Shown: one piece after another, positions 8,469 to 17,349 of the stretch
Layout: every line of letters begins with the position of its first letter
Numbering within the stretch: position 1 is the first letter of the stretch
Source: Myxococcales bacterium 68-20
Lineage (GTDB): Bacteria > Myxococcota_A > Polyangia > Polyangiales > Polyangiaceae
Assembly (NCBI GenBank): GCA_001899635.1
Contig: MKVQ01000009.1
Location: forward strand, 1 to 64,000
Direction of reading: 5' to 3'
Length of the DNA: 64,000 bases
Position numbers and translations under genes: made by a program
The notes under the pieces: generated by a model
Database searches by the model: none
Told to the model about the DNA's origin: nothing
Seen by the model: the letters and a program-made list of their open reading frames with translations, nothing else

Positions 8469-9815
8469 ATGGTTCCGCACCTCCACACGTCGACCTCAGC
8501 CCGGCAGCACTGGGGACTGCTTTTCGCGCTCCTCCTCGCAACGACGCCGTCGGCGGCCTCGGAAGCGAAACGGGCGCCACAGGACTATGGGCGCCCGGAG
8601 GAGCGATCCGCCGACAAGGCCCTGCTCTGGGGGCCACGGGTCGTGTTCTTCCCGCTGTGGCTCACGACCGAATACGGCCTTCGCCGTCCACTCGGCGCGG
8701 TGGTGCAGGTCGCGGAGCGCGAGCAGTGGCCGAAGGAGATCGTCGACTTGTTCACCTTTGGCGATCGGCGGCAGATCACGATCTTCCCGTCGGCGCTGTT
8801 CGATTTCGGACTCCTGCCGAGCGTGGGTTTCAACGCGCAATGGCGGTACTTCGTGACGGATCCCAATACGGTCCGTCTCCACTTCGGCACCTGGGGTCCG
8901 GACTGGGTAGCGATCCGCTTCGTCGACTCCTATGCCCTCTCGAAGAACGAGAGCATCGCGCTCGACGGACGCCTGGTCCGACGCCAGGACAGCTACTTCT
9001 TCGGCTTCGGGCCGCGGAGCAGCGCCGATGCGAGCTCACGCTACCGCTCGGAACACGACGAGGCGTCGTTCGCGTACGAGGCAAGGATGTGGCGCTCGAG
9101 CGCGTTCCAAGCACGGAGCGGCGTCCGCAGGGTCTCGCTCGGCGACGAGACCTGCTGCGATGCCCCGTCCGTGTACGACAGCGTCTCGCGCGGGCTCTAC
9201 CCACGACCGCCCGGCCTCGGCGAGAGCTGGGTCGCCGGCTTCGAGCACGTCTCGATCACGCTCGACTCGCGGAAGCCGCGCCCCGAGGAAGGCACCGGCG
9301 TGCGCCTGACGTTCCATTGCGAGGGCGTCGCGGCACCCGGCGAGACCACGCGACGCGCGTGGGTCAAGTACGGAGCGGAGGTAGGCGCGTTCGTCGACCT
9401 CACGGGGACGCAGCGCGTGATCTCGGTCGGCGCGGCAGTCGAGCTCGCCGACCCGCTCTCGGGCACCATTCCCTTCCCGGAGCAGGCCACGCTCGGAGGC
9501 GCTCGGCCGATGCGCGGATACGTCCCGAACAGGCTCGTCGATCGAAGCTCGTTTGTCGCGCACCTCCACTACACGTGGCCGATCTGGGTCTACCTCGACG
9601 GCGTGATCCAGGTGGATGTCGGAAACGTCTTCGGTGCGCGGCTCGACGGCTTCGATGCGCGCCCGTTCCGACTGAGCTCGTCGATCGGTGTGCGGTCGAA
9701 CGGCAACCGCGATTCCGGGTTCGAGCTGCTCGTCGGAGGCGCGACCGATCCACTCGACCAGGGACTTCACGTCAGCTCGCTCCGCTTCGTCGTGGGGTCA
9801 CATCATGGCTTCTAG
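8469..9815 (+). CDS. POTRA-less Omp85-like outer-membrane barrel
   Basis: 448 residues. A signal peptide covers residues 1-31 (LLFALLLATTPSAAS). The rest is beta-rich with alternating aromatic residues. The C-terminal third shows Omp85/BamA hallmarks: the lid-loop MRGY motif in ARPMRGYVPNRL, then LHYTWPIWVYLDGVIQVDVGNVFG, and a final strand ending in F. BamA and TamA have several POTRA domains before the barrel; here there is no room for any. It overlaps the next gene by 11 bases, so it is translationally coupled to the lipoprotein with a kinase-like signature. Partner and substrate are unknown. Confidence 0.75.
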   Translation: MVPHLHTSTSARQHWGLLFALLLATTPSAASEAKRAPQDYGRPEERSADKALLWGPRVVFFPLWLTTEYGLRRPLGAVVQVAEREQWPKEIVDLFTFGDRRQITIFPSALFDFGLLPSVGFNAQWRYFVTDPNTVRLHFGTWGPDWVAIRFVDSYALSKNESIALDGRLVRRQDSYFFGFGPRSSADASSRYRSEHDEASFAYEARMWRSSAFQARSGVRRVSLGDETCCDAPSVYDSVSRGLYPRPPGLGESWVAGFEHVSITLDSRKPRPEEGTGVRLTFHCEGVAAPGETTRRAWVKYGAEVGAFVDLTGTQRVISVGAAVELADPLSGTIPFPEQATLGGARPMRGYVPNRLVDRSSFVAHLHYTWPIWVYLDGVIQVDVGNVFGARLDGFDARPFRLSSSIGVRSNGNRDSGFELLVGGATDPLDQGLHVSSLRFVVGSHHGF

Positions 9816-11559
9816 CTCGCGTCGCTTTGTCCTGCTTCTCATCCTGAGCGTCGCCGCGTGCGCCCACGACGATCCGCGCCGCTTCCCGCTCGCGCCGCCA
9901 GTGATGCGCGACCAAGACCTCGATCCGGTCGCCACCGGATGCCGCCGCGACGCGAACGCCAAGGATGGCCGTCAGCTGGTGTGCGCCCCCGAGGACTACG
10001 AGTCCTCGTTCTCGTGGGACGCCGTCGACAACACGATCTTCCGGCCTCTATCGAAGTTCTTCCAGGCCGACGCCGCCTCTGAGGCGAAGAACGTGAACGC
10101 CTTCGACGAGGTCCCCGACTCGAGCTGGTTCGTCAACCGCATCGGTGCGCATCCGATGTCGCCGGAGGAGGCTGCACGCGGCTATTGCCCCGAAGGCCCT
10201 GAGCTCGCGGCGAACCCCTCCGACGGAAGCTGGCTGATCGACCGCGGCAAGGACAACGGCGCCAACCCGGGCTTCCGCGTCGCGGTCGGAGGGACGAAGT
10301 TCATGTTCAAGACGGACGACGATCAGATCGAGCGCGCGACCGCGGCGACGGCGATCGCCTCGCGCCTCTACTACGCCGCCGGCTGGTGGGCCCCCTGCGA
10401 TGCCGTCGTCTACTTCAAGCGATCGGCTCTTCGTCTGACGCCCCAACTCACGGTCAAAGCCAACGTCGGGCCCGCTCGCCCGTTCGACGAGGCAGCGCTC
10501 GAGCGGGTTCTGGCCAGGACCGGGCGGCGCGGCGACCTCGATCGCGCGACGGCTTCGCGCTGGCTGCCCGGGCGCCCGCTCGGTCCATTCACCTACGAAG
10601 GCAAGCGCGCCGATGATCCATCGGACGTCATCGACCACGAAGATCGCCGCGATCTCCGTGGCGCACGCGTGATCGCGGCATGGCTCAACCACTTCGACTC
10701 GCGCGAGCAGAACACGATGTCGACATGGATGCCGGTCGATCCGAAGAACCCTCGCAGCACGGGCCACGTCCGACACTGGTACATCGATCTCGGGGATTGC
10801 TTCGGAAGCGAGTGGACCGTCGATGGTTTCTCCAGACGTCACGGCTACTCCTACGTTCTCGACTTCGGCGCCATCGCCGAGGATTTCGCCACGCTCGGCC
10901 TCGTCGAGCGTCCATGGGACCGCGCGACCCGCACGCCGGGCGCGGAGATCTTCGGCTACTTCACGGCCGCGCACTTCGATCCCGACAGGTGGCGCGGCGA
11001 GTACCCGAACCCCGCGTTCATGCGCATGACCGAGCACGACGCCGCCTGGGCGGCGCGCATCATCGCCCGCTTCACCCCCGAACACGTCTCCGCGGCCGTC
11101 CACGTCGGCGACTTCACCAACCCCGAGCACGAGCGCTTCCTCGTGCGGGTGCTCCTCGAGCGCCAGCGCCTCCTCCTCCTCCGCTATTTCTCGAAGCTGT
11201 CTCCGCTCACCGACCTCAGCGCCGACGGAACGCGCCTCTGCGCGGTCGATCTCGCACGGCAGACGGAAGTCTTTTCGGCGAACGCCTTCCGCTACTCCGC
11301 GAGCGTGCGGCGCGGCCGCGGGTCTCGATCCGACGCGCGCATCGACGTAGAAGGGAACGGGCGCGTCTGCGTTGCCCTCGGCGCACGGGACCTGCGGAGC
11401 CTGCCCGACGATGCGCCCGATCGCTACGTCGTCATCTCGATCGCGAACGGCACGGGCTCCGGGCCGCTCGTAGTCCATGCATACGACCTCGGCCCGATGC
11501 GAGGGATCCGACTCGTCGGGATGGATCGCCACTTCCCTGACCTCGCGGGAGCACCATGA
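9805..11559 (+). CDS. Lipoprotein with an atypical kinase-like signature
   Basis: 584 residues. A lipoprotein signal peptide ends in the lipobox VAAC (Cys19). I do not recognise a named family, but the middle carries a kinase-like set: a conserved lysine in KFMFKTDD (K169), an ASRLYYAAGWWAP helix, the loop NHFDSREQN (H296, D298, N303) and YIDLGDCFG (D328). The last two resemble the catalytic and metal-binding loops of PI3/4-kinase, HipA and Fam20-type kinases (D-R-x-x-x-N then HIDFG-x-FLG). If right, it is a kinase on the periplasmic or outer surface. The start at 9805 has a lipoprotein signal and overlaps the barrel gene; the end overlaps the next ATG (ATGA). Function is inference. Confidence 0.6.
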   Translation: MASSSRRFVLLLILSVAACAHDDPRRFPLAPPVMRDQDLDPVATGCRRDANAKDGRQLVCAPEDYESSFSWDAVDNTIFRPLSKFFQADAASEAKNVNAFDEVPDSSWFVNRIGAHPMSPEEAARGYCPEGPELAANPSDGSWLIDRGKDNGANPGFRVAVGGTKFMFKTDDDQIERATAATAIASRLYYAAGWWAPCDAVVYFKRSALRLTPQLTVKANVGPARPFDEAALERVLARTGRRGDLDRATASRWLPGRPLGPFTYEGKRADDPSDVIDHEDRRDLRGARVIAAWLNHFDSREQNTMSTWMPVDPKNPRSTGHVRHWYIDLGDCFGSEWTVDGFSRRHGYSYVLDFGAIAEDFATLGLVERPWDRATRTPGAEIFGYFTAAHFDPDRWRGEYPNPAFMRMTEHDAAWAARIIARFTPEHVSAAVHVGDFTNPEHERFLVRVLLERQRLLLLRYFSKLSPLTDLSADGTRLCAVDLARQTEVFSANAFRYSASVRRGRGSRSDARIDVEGNGRVCVALGARDLRSLPDDAPDRYVVISIANGTGSGPLVVHAYDLGPMRGIRLVGMDRHFPDLAGAP

Positions 11560-13091
11560 GCCAACGCACGAGCGGAAGACCGTCGTCCACTGACGGCGAA
11601 GGACACGCCCCGATGAGCAACACGGAATACCAGAACACCACGCTCGACCGCACGCTGCGCGCGATCGTCGCCGCCGACCGTCTCCAACTTTCGGATTCTG
11701 CCTCCGGCAAACAACTCCTCCACCGCCGCCTCACTCTCTTCTACGGATACTTCGCACTGCTCGACGTGCTTGCCGTCATTGCGGGCCGAATGAATGTCGA
11801 CCACCGCGCGGTCGGATTCATCCTGAACGTCCAGAATGCTCACGCGATCGTCCTCTGTGTCGTGTTCGCGGCGTTGCGGTTCCGCATCCGCGAAGGACAA
11901 GTACACCTCATGTACGCGCTCGACATCTTGGCGACCATCGCCACTGCGGGAACCGCCGCCGTCGCACTCTCTGCCGTGTCGCACGTCGCGACCGTCGATG
12001 TTACGGCCGTCGCATTCTTCGTCCTCTTCTTCGTGGTGCGCGCCGCGCTCGTCCCGAGCAAGCCGTGGGTCGCGACCGCGGTCGCCGGGTTCTCGACGAT
12101 ACCGTTCACGTTTGGCCTCGCAGTCATGTATCGCCGTGCCGGTGTTGCGATCGTCCCGGACGCCGACGCAGCAACGCTCGCTTCGCTGCGAAGCATGGTC
12201 GCCGGGGTCGGTGGCGTCTATCTCGTAGCGAAGACGATCTATGGCCTTCGGAGCGCGGTGGAGAAGGCCGTGCAGCTCGGGCAGTACGTCGTCCACGAGA
12301 AGATCGGCGAGGGAGGTATGGGGGCGGTCTATCGCGCGAGTCACGCGATGCTCAGGCGGCCGACGGCGATCAAGGTGATCCCACCGGATCGGGCGGGAGA
12401 GACCGCCACCGCACGCTTCGAGCGGGAGGTCATGACCACGAGCCGTCTCACGCATCCCAACAACGTCGCGATCTACGACTTCGGTCGAACGCAGGGTGGC
12501 GTCTTCTACTACGCCATGGAGCTCCTCGACGGCGAAGACCTTGCACGGCTCATCGAGCGCGAAGGGCCGCAATCGGTCGAGCGGACGCGTCACATCCTCC
12601 GGCAGGTCGCTGCGGCACTCGCCGAGGCTCATGACGCCGGCCTCGTCCATCGTGATGTGAAACCGCAGAACGTCATGCTGTGCACGCGCGGGGGCATGCG
12701 CGACTTCGTGAAGGTCGTCGACTTCGGGCTCGTAAAGGACGTAGGAGCAGCGTCGGACCTGAAGATCACGAGCGAGCGTGCGATCACCGGTACGCCCCTA
12801 TACATGGCACCGGAGTCGATCCTCTCACCGGAGACCGTCGGACCGGCTGCAGACATCTACGCCGTCGGTTGCGTCGCCTACTTCCTCCTCACCGGGCGCA
12901 CTCCATTCGAAGGGGACAACCTCGTCGAGATCTGCGCCGCCCACGTGCACACCGTCCCCGAGCCGCCGTCGACGTACGCGCCCGAAGTTTCGCCGGAGCT
13001 GGACGGACTCATCCTCCGCTGCCTCGAAAAGACCCCGAACGCTCGGCCGACGACGCGCGAGCTCGAGGCCGCATTCGCCGGCACAGCGTGA
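11556..13091 (+). CDS. Membrane Ser/Thr protein kinase (Hanks type)
   Basis: 511 residues. Five or six hydrophobic segments fill residues about 60-240, so the sensor part is in the membrane and, unusually, at the N-terminus. The kinase domain covers about 245-508: glycine loop GEGGMGAVYRA (near 251), AIKV lysine (near 273), HRDVKPQN (near 365), VDFGLVKD (near 388) and GTPLYMAPE (near 412). All catalytic residues are present. It starts at the ATG overlapping the previous stop (ATGA), so it is coupled to the lipoprotein gene, and is followed after 15 bases by the phosphoesterase. Myxobacteria carry many such kinases, but most have a C-terminal sensor. Confidence 0.94.
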   Translation: MSQRTSGRPSSTDGEGHAPMSNTEYQNTTLDRTLRAIVAADRLQLSDSASGKQLLHRRLTLFYGYFALLDVLAVIAGRMNVDHRAVGFILNVQNAHAIVLCVVFAALRFRIREGQVHLMYALDILATIATAGTAAVALSAVSHVATVDVTAVAFFVLFFVVRAALVPSKPWVATAVAGFSTIPFTFGLAVMYRRAGVAIVPDADAATLASLRSMVAGVGGVYLVAKTIYGLRSAVEKAVQLGQYVVHEKIGEGGMGAVYRASHAMLRRPTAIKVIPPDRAGETATARFEREVMTTSRLTHPNNVAIYDFGRTQGGVFYYAMELLDGEDLARLIEREGPQSVERTRHILRQVAAALAEAHDAGLVHRDVKPQNVMLCTRGGMRDFVKVVDFGLVKDVGAASDLKITSERAITGTPLYMAPESILSPETVGPAADIYAVGCVAYFLLTGRTPFEGDNLVEICAAHVHTVPEPPSTYAPEVSPELDGLILRCLEKTPNARPTTRELEAAFAGTA

Positions 13092-13106
13092 GGAGCGTGG
13101 ACGACC

Positions 13107-14264
13107 ATGGGCCGCTGGACTCCGCTCGTCTTGTTCCTCCCCGTCGGTCTGACGCTCGTCATCGGCGGTCACTACTACCTCTGGGCGCGACTCGTCCGCG
13201 ACGTCGGCTTCTCCCCCACGACGGAGCACGCGCTGACCGCGCTCGTCCGCGTCTTCGCGGCGAGCATTCCACTGGGCGTGGTCACGAGCCGCCTGGTGTC
13301 CACCCGGTGGTCCGTGTGGTGGGTCGCCCCCGTCTACCTCTGGATCGGCGTGTCGTTCCTCCTGTTGCTCTCCGTAGCGACGACGGATGCGCTGCGCCTC
13401 GCGTACTCCGTTGCGACCACTCGTCCCGCATTCGGCAGTCAGAATGCCGTTGCGAGCGTCAGCGCCTTCGCCGCCATCGCTCTGGGCCTCGGTATCAGCG
13501 GCTGGGCGCTCTGGGAGGGTCGCAAACTCCGCGTCAAGCGCGTGGAGATTCCGTTGAGGAAGCTGCCCCAAGCACTCGACGGGCTACGCATCGTTCAACT
13601 GTCGGACGTTCACGTCGGCCCCACCATTGGTCGCAAGCTCATCGAGCAGATCGTGAGGACGGTGAACGACCTTGCCCCGGATATCGTCGCGATCACAGGC
13701 GACCTCGTGGACGCTAGCGTCGATGATCTCGAGGAGCACGTCGCTCCCCTTGCCGACCTCGCATCCACGTTCGGCACCTTCTTCGTGACGGGCAACCACG
13801 AGTACCACGCGGGCGCTCCCGAGTGGTGTGAGCACCTTGGCAAGCTCGGCGTGCGCGTCTTGCGTAACGAGTGCGTCGCGCTCGAACGCGACGGGCACAT
13901 TCTTCATCTAGCGGGCATCGACGACTACGAGTCGGTCCACTTCGACCTTGGCCACCGGGCTGACCTGCCGAAGGCCGTGGCGGGCAGAGACCGGAGTCGC
14001 CCACTGATCCTCCTGGCGCACCAGCCGAGAGCCATTCACGAAGCGGTACGGCATGCGGTCGATCTGCAGCTATCAGGGCACACGCATGGAGGTCAGCTGT
14101 GGCCGTTGAATTGGCTCCTGCGTCTGGGACAACCCGTGGTCGCGGGGCTTGCCAAGTTTGGCGAGACGTTCGTGTACGTCAGTCGAGGAACCGGCTACTC
14201 GGGACCTCCGATGCGCCTCGCCGCTCCGTCAGAGATCACCGATATCGTCTTACGGGCGGCCTGA
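13107..14264 (+). CDS. Membrane-anchored metallophosphoesterase
   Basis: 385 residues. About four hydrophobic segments occupy residues 5-145; the calcineurin-like phosphoesterase domain follows. It has every metal motif: SDVHVG (near 166), GDLVD (near 198), GNHEYH (near 229) and GHTHGGQ (near 324). The layout matches YkuE/YaeI-type membrane phosphoesterases, some of which act on lipids such as UDP-diacylglucosamine. The domain probably lies on one face of the inner membrane. GAGGAG (13089-13095) precedes the ATG. It is last in the barrel, kinase-like lipoprotein, kinase operon and could reverse a phosphorylation made there; that is inference. Confidence 0.9.
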   Translation: MGRWTPLVLFLPVGLTLVIGGHYYLWARLVRDVGFSPTTEHALTALVRVFAASIPLGVVTSRLVSTRWSVWWVAPVYLWIGVSFLLLLSVATTDALRLAYSVATTRPAFGSQNAVASVSAFAAIALGLGISGWALWEGRKLRVKRVEIPLRKLPQALDGLRIVQLSDVHVGPTIGRKLIEQIVRTVNDLAPDIVAITGDLVDASVDDLEEHVAPLADLASTFGTFFVTGNHEYHAGAPEWCEHLGKLGVRVLRNECVALERDGHILHLAGIDDYESVHFDLGHRADLPKAVAGRDRSRPLILLAHQPRAIHEAVRHAVDLQLSGHTHGGQLWPLNWLLRLGQPVVAGLAKFGETFVYVSRGTGYSGPPMRLAAPSEITDIVLRAA

Positions 14265-14328
14265 CGCACGAGGCCTATCGCCAACTCTCTCGACCGCGCG
14301 CGTCGTGCTGAACCAAGGACACAGCCAC

Positions 14329-15285
14329 TCAGGTACGCACGGAGCGCGCGAACCCGCTGGGCGAGCATCCGGAGTGACGCGTAAACGCGGTGCTGAACGC
14401 ACTCGCGGACTGGTACCCGATCATCTCGGCGACCTCCGCGAGCGGGGTGCGCTCGCGACGAAGCACGTCCTTTGCGATCGCGATGCGCCACTCGAGAAGG
14501 TACTCCATCGGTGGCATCCCGACTTTTCGCGTGAACCGCTCGGCGAAGGCCGCTCGCGACATGCCCGCCGTGCGCGCGAGGTCAGCAACGGTCCATCTGT
14601 GCGCCACGTCGTCGTGCATGCGTCGAAGCGCACGAGCTAGCTCCGGGTCAGCGAGGCCTGCAAGCAGCCCTCGCTGTTGATTCTTTGCTTCGGAGGGTCG
14701 AAAGCGCAGCGCCTCGATGAGGAGCACTTCGACTAGCCGCTCGAGGATCAAGTCTCGCCCCGGACGGCGTGCGGTGGCCTCGTCGCCGAGTTGTTCGACG
14801 ATTCGACGCAGGCGCGTGGCTCCCGGCTCATCGCGCCGGATATGGATCATCGACGGCAAGAAACTGACGACAAGCTGCGCGTTCGTCCGATCGAAGCGAA
14901 AGTAGCCGCCGAGCTGGCGCATCGTTGGTGGACCTGCCTTCGTGCCGTGTCGCAGCTCCGCAACGTGTGTCGTCGGCTTGATGAACGTCGGCTTAATCGC
15001 GAGATCGCTCGCCATCGTGAAGCCGGGGGTGCCCGGCAGGAGGACGAAGTCGCCCTCTTCGAGCTTGACTGGACCGACCCCGTCGACATCGAGGAAGCAC
15101 GACCCCTCGAGCATGAGGCAGAATCCCGGATCTTCGTGCGCGGCGTAGCGCACGCTCCAGCGACCCGCGCCGCTTATGATCTTGGAGAGCACGGTCTTCG
15201 GATGCAGGAGCGAGATGACGGCAGCCAGCGGATCCGACATGTCGTGCCCCGGCGAAGAGGACGTCTCAGACGATCGCGAATGCAT
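14329..15285 (-). CDS. AraC family regulator with cupin domain
   Basis: 318 residues from the first ATG, or 303 from the second ATG at 15240; neither has a strong ribosome site, and the second fits the family better (MSDPLAAVISLL). The N-terminal cupin_6-type sensor runs to about residue 200 (SGAGRWSVRYAAHEDPGFCLMLEG, GDFVLLPG). The C-terminal AraC domain has two helix-turn-helix units (WTVADLARTAGMSRAAFAERF and PLAEVAEMIGYQSASAFSTAF). This subfamily often sits next to an oxidoreductase, MFS or GST gene and controls it. Here it is divergent from the GST gene at 15686. Confidence 0.9.
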   Translation of the reverse strand: MHSRSSETSSSPGHDMSDPLAAVISLLHPKTVLSKIISGAGRWSVRYAAHEDPGFCLMLEGSCFLDVDGVGPVKLEEGDFVLLPGTPGFTMASDLAIKPTFIKPTTHVAELRHGTKAGPPTMRQLGGYFRFDRTNAQLVVSFLPSMIHIRRDEPGATRLRRIVEQLGDEATARRPGRDLILERLVEVLLIEALRFRPSEAKNQQRGLLAGLADPELARALRRMHDDVAHRWTVADLARTAGMSRAAFAERFTRKVGMPPMEYLLEWRIAIAKDVLRRERTPLAEVAEMIGYQSASAFSTAFTRHSGCSPSGFARSVRT

Positions 15286-15292
15286 GATGGAT

Positions 15293-15685
15293 AGCGCATC
15301 ATAGCTCGTCTTTGGTCATGCCATACCCTTCTGCCATCGAGGTGCCGAGCTCGTCACCCGCAAGCGGCGCGGCGAAAGCGTTCGGCTAGCTCAGGGCTGT
15401 TCAGCTCGCCGCGCCCGCGACCGCCCACTCCGACAAGGGCGGGCCGGGATCGGTGCTGATCGCAACGAGGACATCCTGCATCGTGCCCCCTCACCGACCG
15501 CGACGACAGCCCGGGTCGAGACGCTATCGGCAGACGAGCTCGCTCGGCAAGGGGCGAGAGGTCAGGCCTTGCGCGTCCTCGGTCTTCGGCGATGAGCCCG
15601 TGCGCCGTTCGGAGGTTCCTGAGGTGTGGCAAGAGTACATTTTTGACACTTGCATATCGCAAGTGGTTCGGTGAGAGATTCCACG
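15293..15685. other. Gap between AraC regulator and GST genes
   Basis: No convincing gene. Frames on both strands here are arginine-rich shadows. The last 60 bases are AT-richer than the surroundings and hold an operator-like dyad (15647-15665). Confidence 0.5.
15647..15665. promoter_or_regulatory. Operator-like dyad before GST
   Basis: CACTTGC and GCAAGTG, 7-bp perfect arms with a 5-base spacer (ATATC), centred 30 bases before the GST start codon. A TTGACA box (15643-15648) overlaps its left edge, as a -35 element would. AraC-type regulators usually bind direct repeats, so a different dimeric regulator is possible. Confidence 0.45.
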
Positions 15686-16345
15686 ATGGCACTCGCGCTC
15701 TACGGACATCCCTTTTCCTCGTACACGCAGAAGGTGCTCATCGCGCTCTACGAGAACGGCACGCCCTTCGAGTTTCGTTGCATCGGGCCGGATACGCCGC
15801 AGCACTCGGCCGAGTGGCTGCGACGCTGGCCACTGCGCAAGTTCCCACTGCTGGTGGACGGCGAGCGCAACATCACCGAGACCAGCATCATCATCGAGTA
15901 TCTGCAGCTCGCTCATCCCGGGCCGGTGCAGTTGCTGCCTGCGGCCCCGATGGACGCGCTCGATGTGCGCTTCCTCGACCGCTTCTTCGACCTGCACGTC
16001 ATGAACGCGGCACAGCACGCGGTAGACGGTGCACTGACGGGTGACCAGGTGAAGCGGCAGGAAGGCCTGGCGCTTTCCAAGGAGAAGCTGGAGCGCGCCT
16101 ACGCCTGGCTCGAAGGGCAGCTCTCGGGCCGGACCTGGGCCGCGGGTGCGGAATTCACGCTGGCAGACTGCGCGTCCGCGCCTTCACTGTTCTACGCGGA
16201 CTGGACGCACCGGATCTCGGACGCCTTTCCAGCGCTGAGCGCCTACCGCGCGCGGTTGCTTGCCCGCCCGTCCTTCGCCCGAGCGGTGAACGAGGCGCGG
16301 CCATTCCGACCAAACTTCCCCCTCGGAGCGCCGGATCGAGATTGA
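15686..16345 (+). CDS. Glutathione S-transferase family protein
   Basis: 219 residues. The N-terminal thioredoxin fold is seen in LYGHPFSSYTQKVLIALYENG, with the cis-proline strand KFPLLVDGERNITETSIIIEYL holding the TES glutathione site. The all-helical C-terminal domain (residues about 90-215) contains TWAAGAEFTLADCASAPSLFYADW, the usual N-capping box region. It would conjugate glutathione to, or reduce, an electrophile in the cytoplasm. The ATG at 15686 directly precedes the first strand; a longer frame from 15650 lacks a ribosome site. Divergent from the AraC regulator. Confidence 0.9.
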   Translation: MALALYGHPFSSYTQKVLIALYENGTPFEFRCIGPDTPQHSAEWLRRWPLRKFPLLVDGERNITETSIIIEYLQLAHPGPVQLLPAAPMDALDVRFLDRFFDLHVMNAAQHAVDGALTGDQVKRQEGLALSKEKLERAYAWLEGQLSGRTWAAGAEFTLADCASAPSLFYADWTHRISDAFPALSAYRARLLARPSFARAVNEARPFRPNFPLGAPDRD

Positions 16346-16404
16346 TGCCATATTCGGCGCGGGAGTTGGCACCTATCGAAGTCGGAATTGGGTCGGGGAC
16401 CTCA

Positions 16405-17112
16405 TCACCATGAGGATGCCCACTCACAGAATCGAACGGCGACGGAAACGGCCACTACCGTGGCGACCTTGCTACCGAGCGACCAATTCGTCGAAGTCCA
16501 GAGTCTTCGGCCACCGAGAAGGACCGCGATGAGGATGACCGCATGGACAGCCGACTGGATGACCCCGGTGATGAGGTCGTCCCAAGCGAAGGCTTCCTCG
16601 AGCACGATGAAGAACGCGCCGGGAGCCTGACCGAACCACGAGTGCCATGCGATGAGGGCACCCAAGAGGATCAAGGTGCAGGCGGGTGCGTAGAGGAGGA
16701 CCGTCACGACACCCGCGAAGACCACCTGCCGGAGAAATTCCGGTGAAGGTTCGGGAGCGGCAGCACGTGCCGATCCGTCCAGCATGACCAGCGTGATGAG
16801 CGTGCCGGATGCTCCGGCAGCCCGGCTACCAAGCTCTCGCGTGACCGCAAGCTCCAAGACCCTGGGCAGCAAGTCGAGCGAGTTGAAGCGGGCAAACGAC
16901 GCTCCGAGGCCGATGCACTGAAGCGCGCCGAGCGCGAGGCAGCCGGAGATGAGGAGGAGCACGGTCAGGACCACTGGCCGATGGCGTCGCGGCACCCGTT
17001 CTCGCAGGCGTCGAATCAACGCCCCGCAGGCCCGGAACAACCGAGGGAGGAGCACGAGGGCCACGATGCTCATTCCAGCCACGAGCACGGCCCCGCCAGG
17101 GCCGATCGTCAT
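16405..17112 (-). CDS. Membrane protein of unknown function
   Basis: 235 residues with about five hydrophobic segments (near 5-25, 48-70, 130-165, 185-205 and 215-228) separated by basic loops such as RLRERVPRRHRP. I recognise no family motif. The hydrophobic pattern, the regular codon use and the fit between neighbours support a real gene. It stands alone between the GST and MFS genes. Confidence 0.65.
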   Translation of the reverse strand: MTIGPGGAVLVAGMSIVALVLLPRLFRACGALIRRLRERVPRRHRPVVLTVLLLISGCLALGALQCIGLGASFARFNSLDLLPRVLELAVTRELGSRAAGASGTLITLVMLDGSARAAAPEPSPEFLRQVVFAGVVTVLLYAPACTLILLGALIAWHSWFGQAPGAFFIVLEEAFAWDDLITGVIQSAVHAVILIAVLLGGRRLWTSTNWSLGSKVATVVAVSVAVRFCEWASSW

Positions 17113-17349
17113 CGAAGCCTCGCGCTGATGGTCATGTTGCCGCGCGGAGCCTAGCCGGGCAGGCTACGAAACGTCGAGGGCACCGCGGCATCATGACTCG
17201 ACCGCAGGCGTGTTCGTCAGAAGCGAAGGCCCCACGCTGGCGTAGCGGAACGGTTGGTTGGATGATGGGCAGGAGCTCGACTGGTCCGACGATCACGATC
17301 GCGGTCGTGTTCAGCATCGGCCTTCTTGCGGAGAGGGGAGCACTTGCCC

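Noticed and set aside
10048-11532. 494-codon minus-strand frame opposite the kinase-like lipoprotein
   Set aside because: The plus-strand gene has a lipoprotein signal and overlaps its neighbours by stop/start; the minus frame has shadow composition.
16346-17349. RNA genes or riboswitches in the gaps around the MFS transporter
   Set aside because: No tRNA clover-leaf, rRNA segment or known riboswitch core was recognised here or elsewhere in the window.
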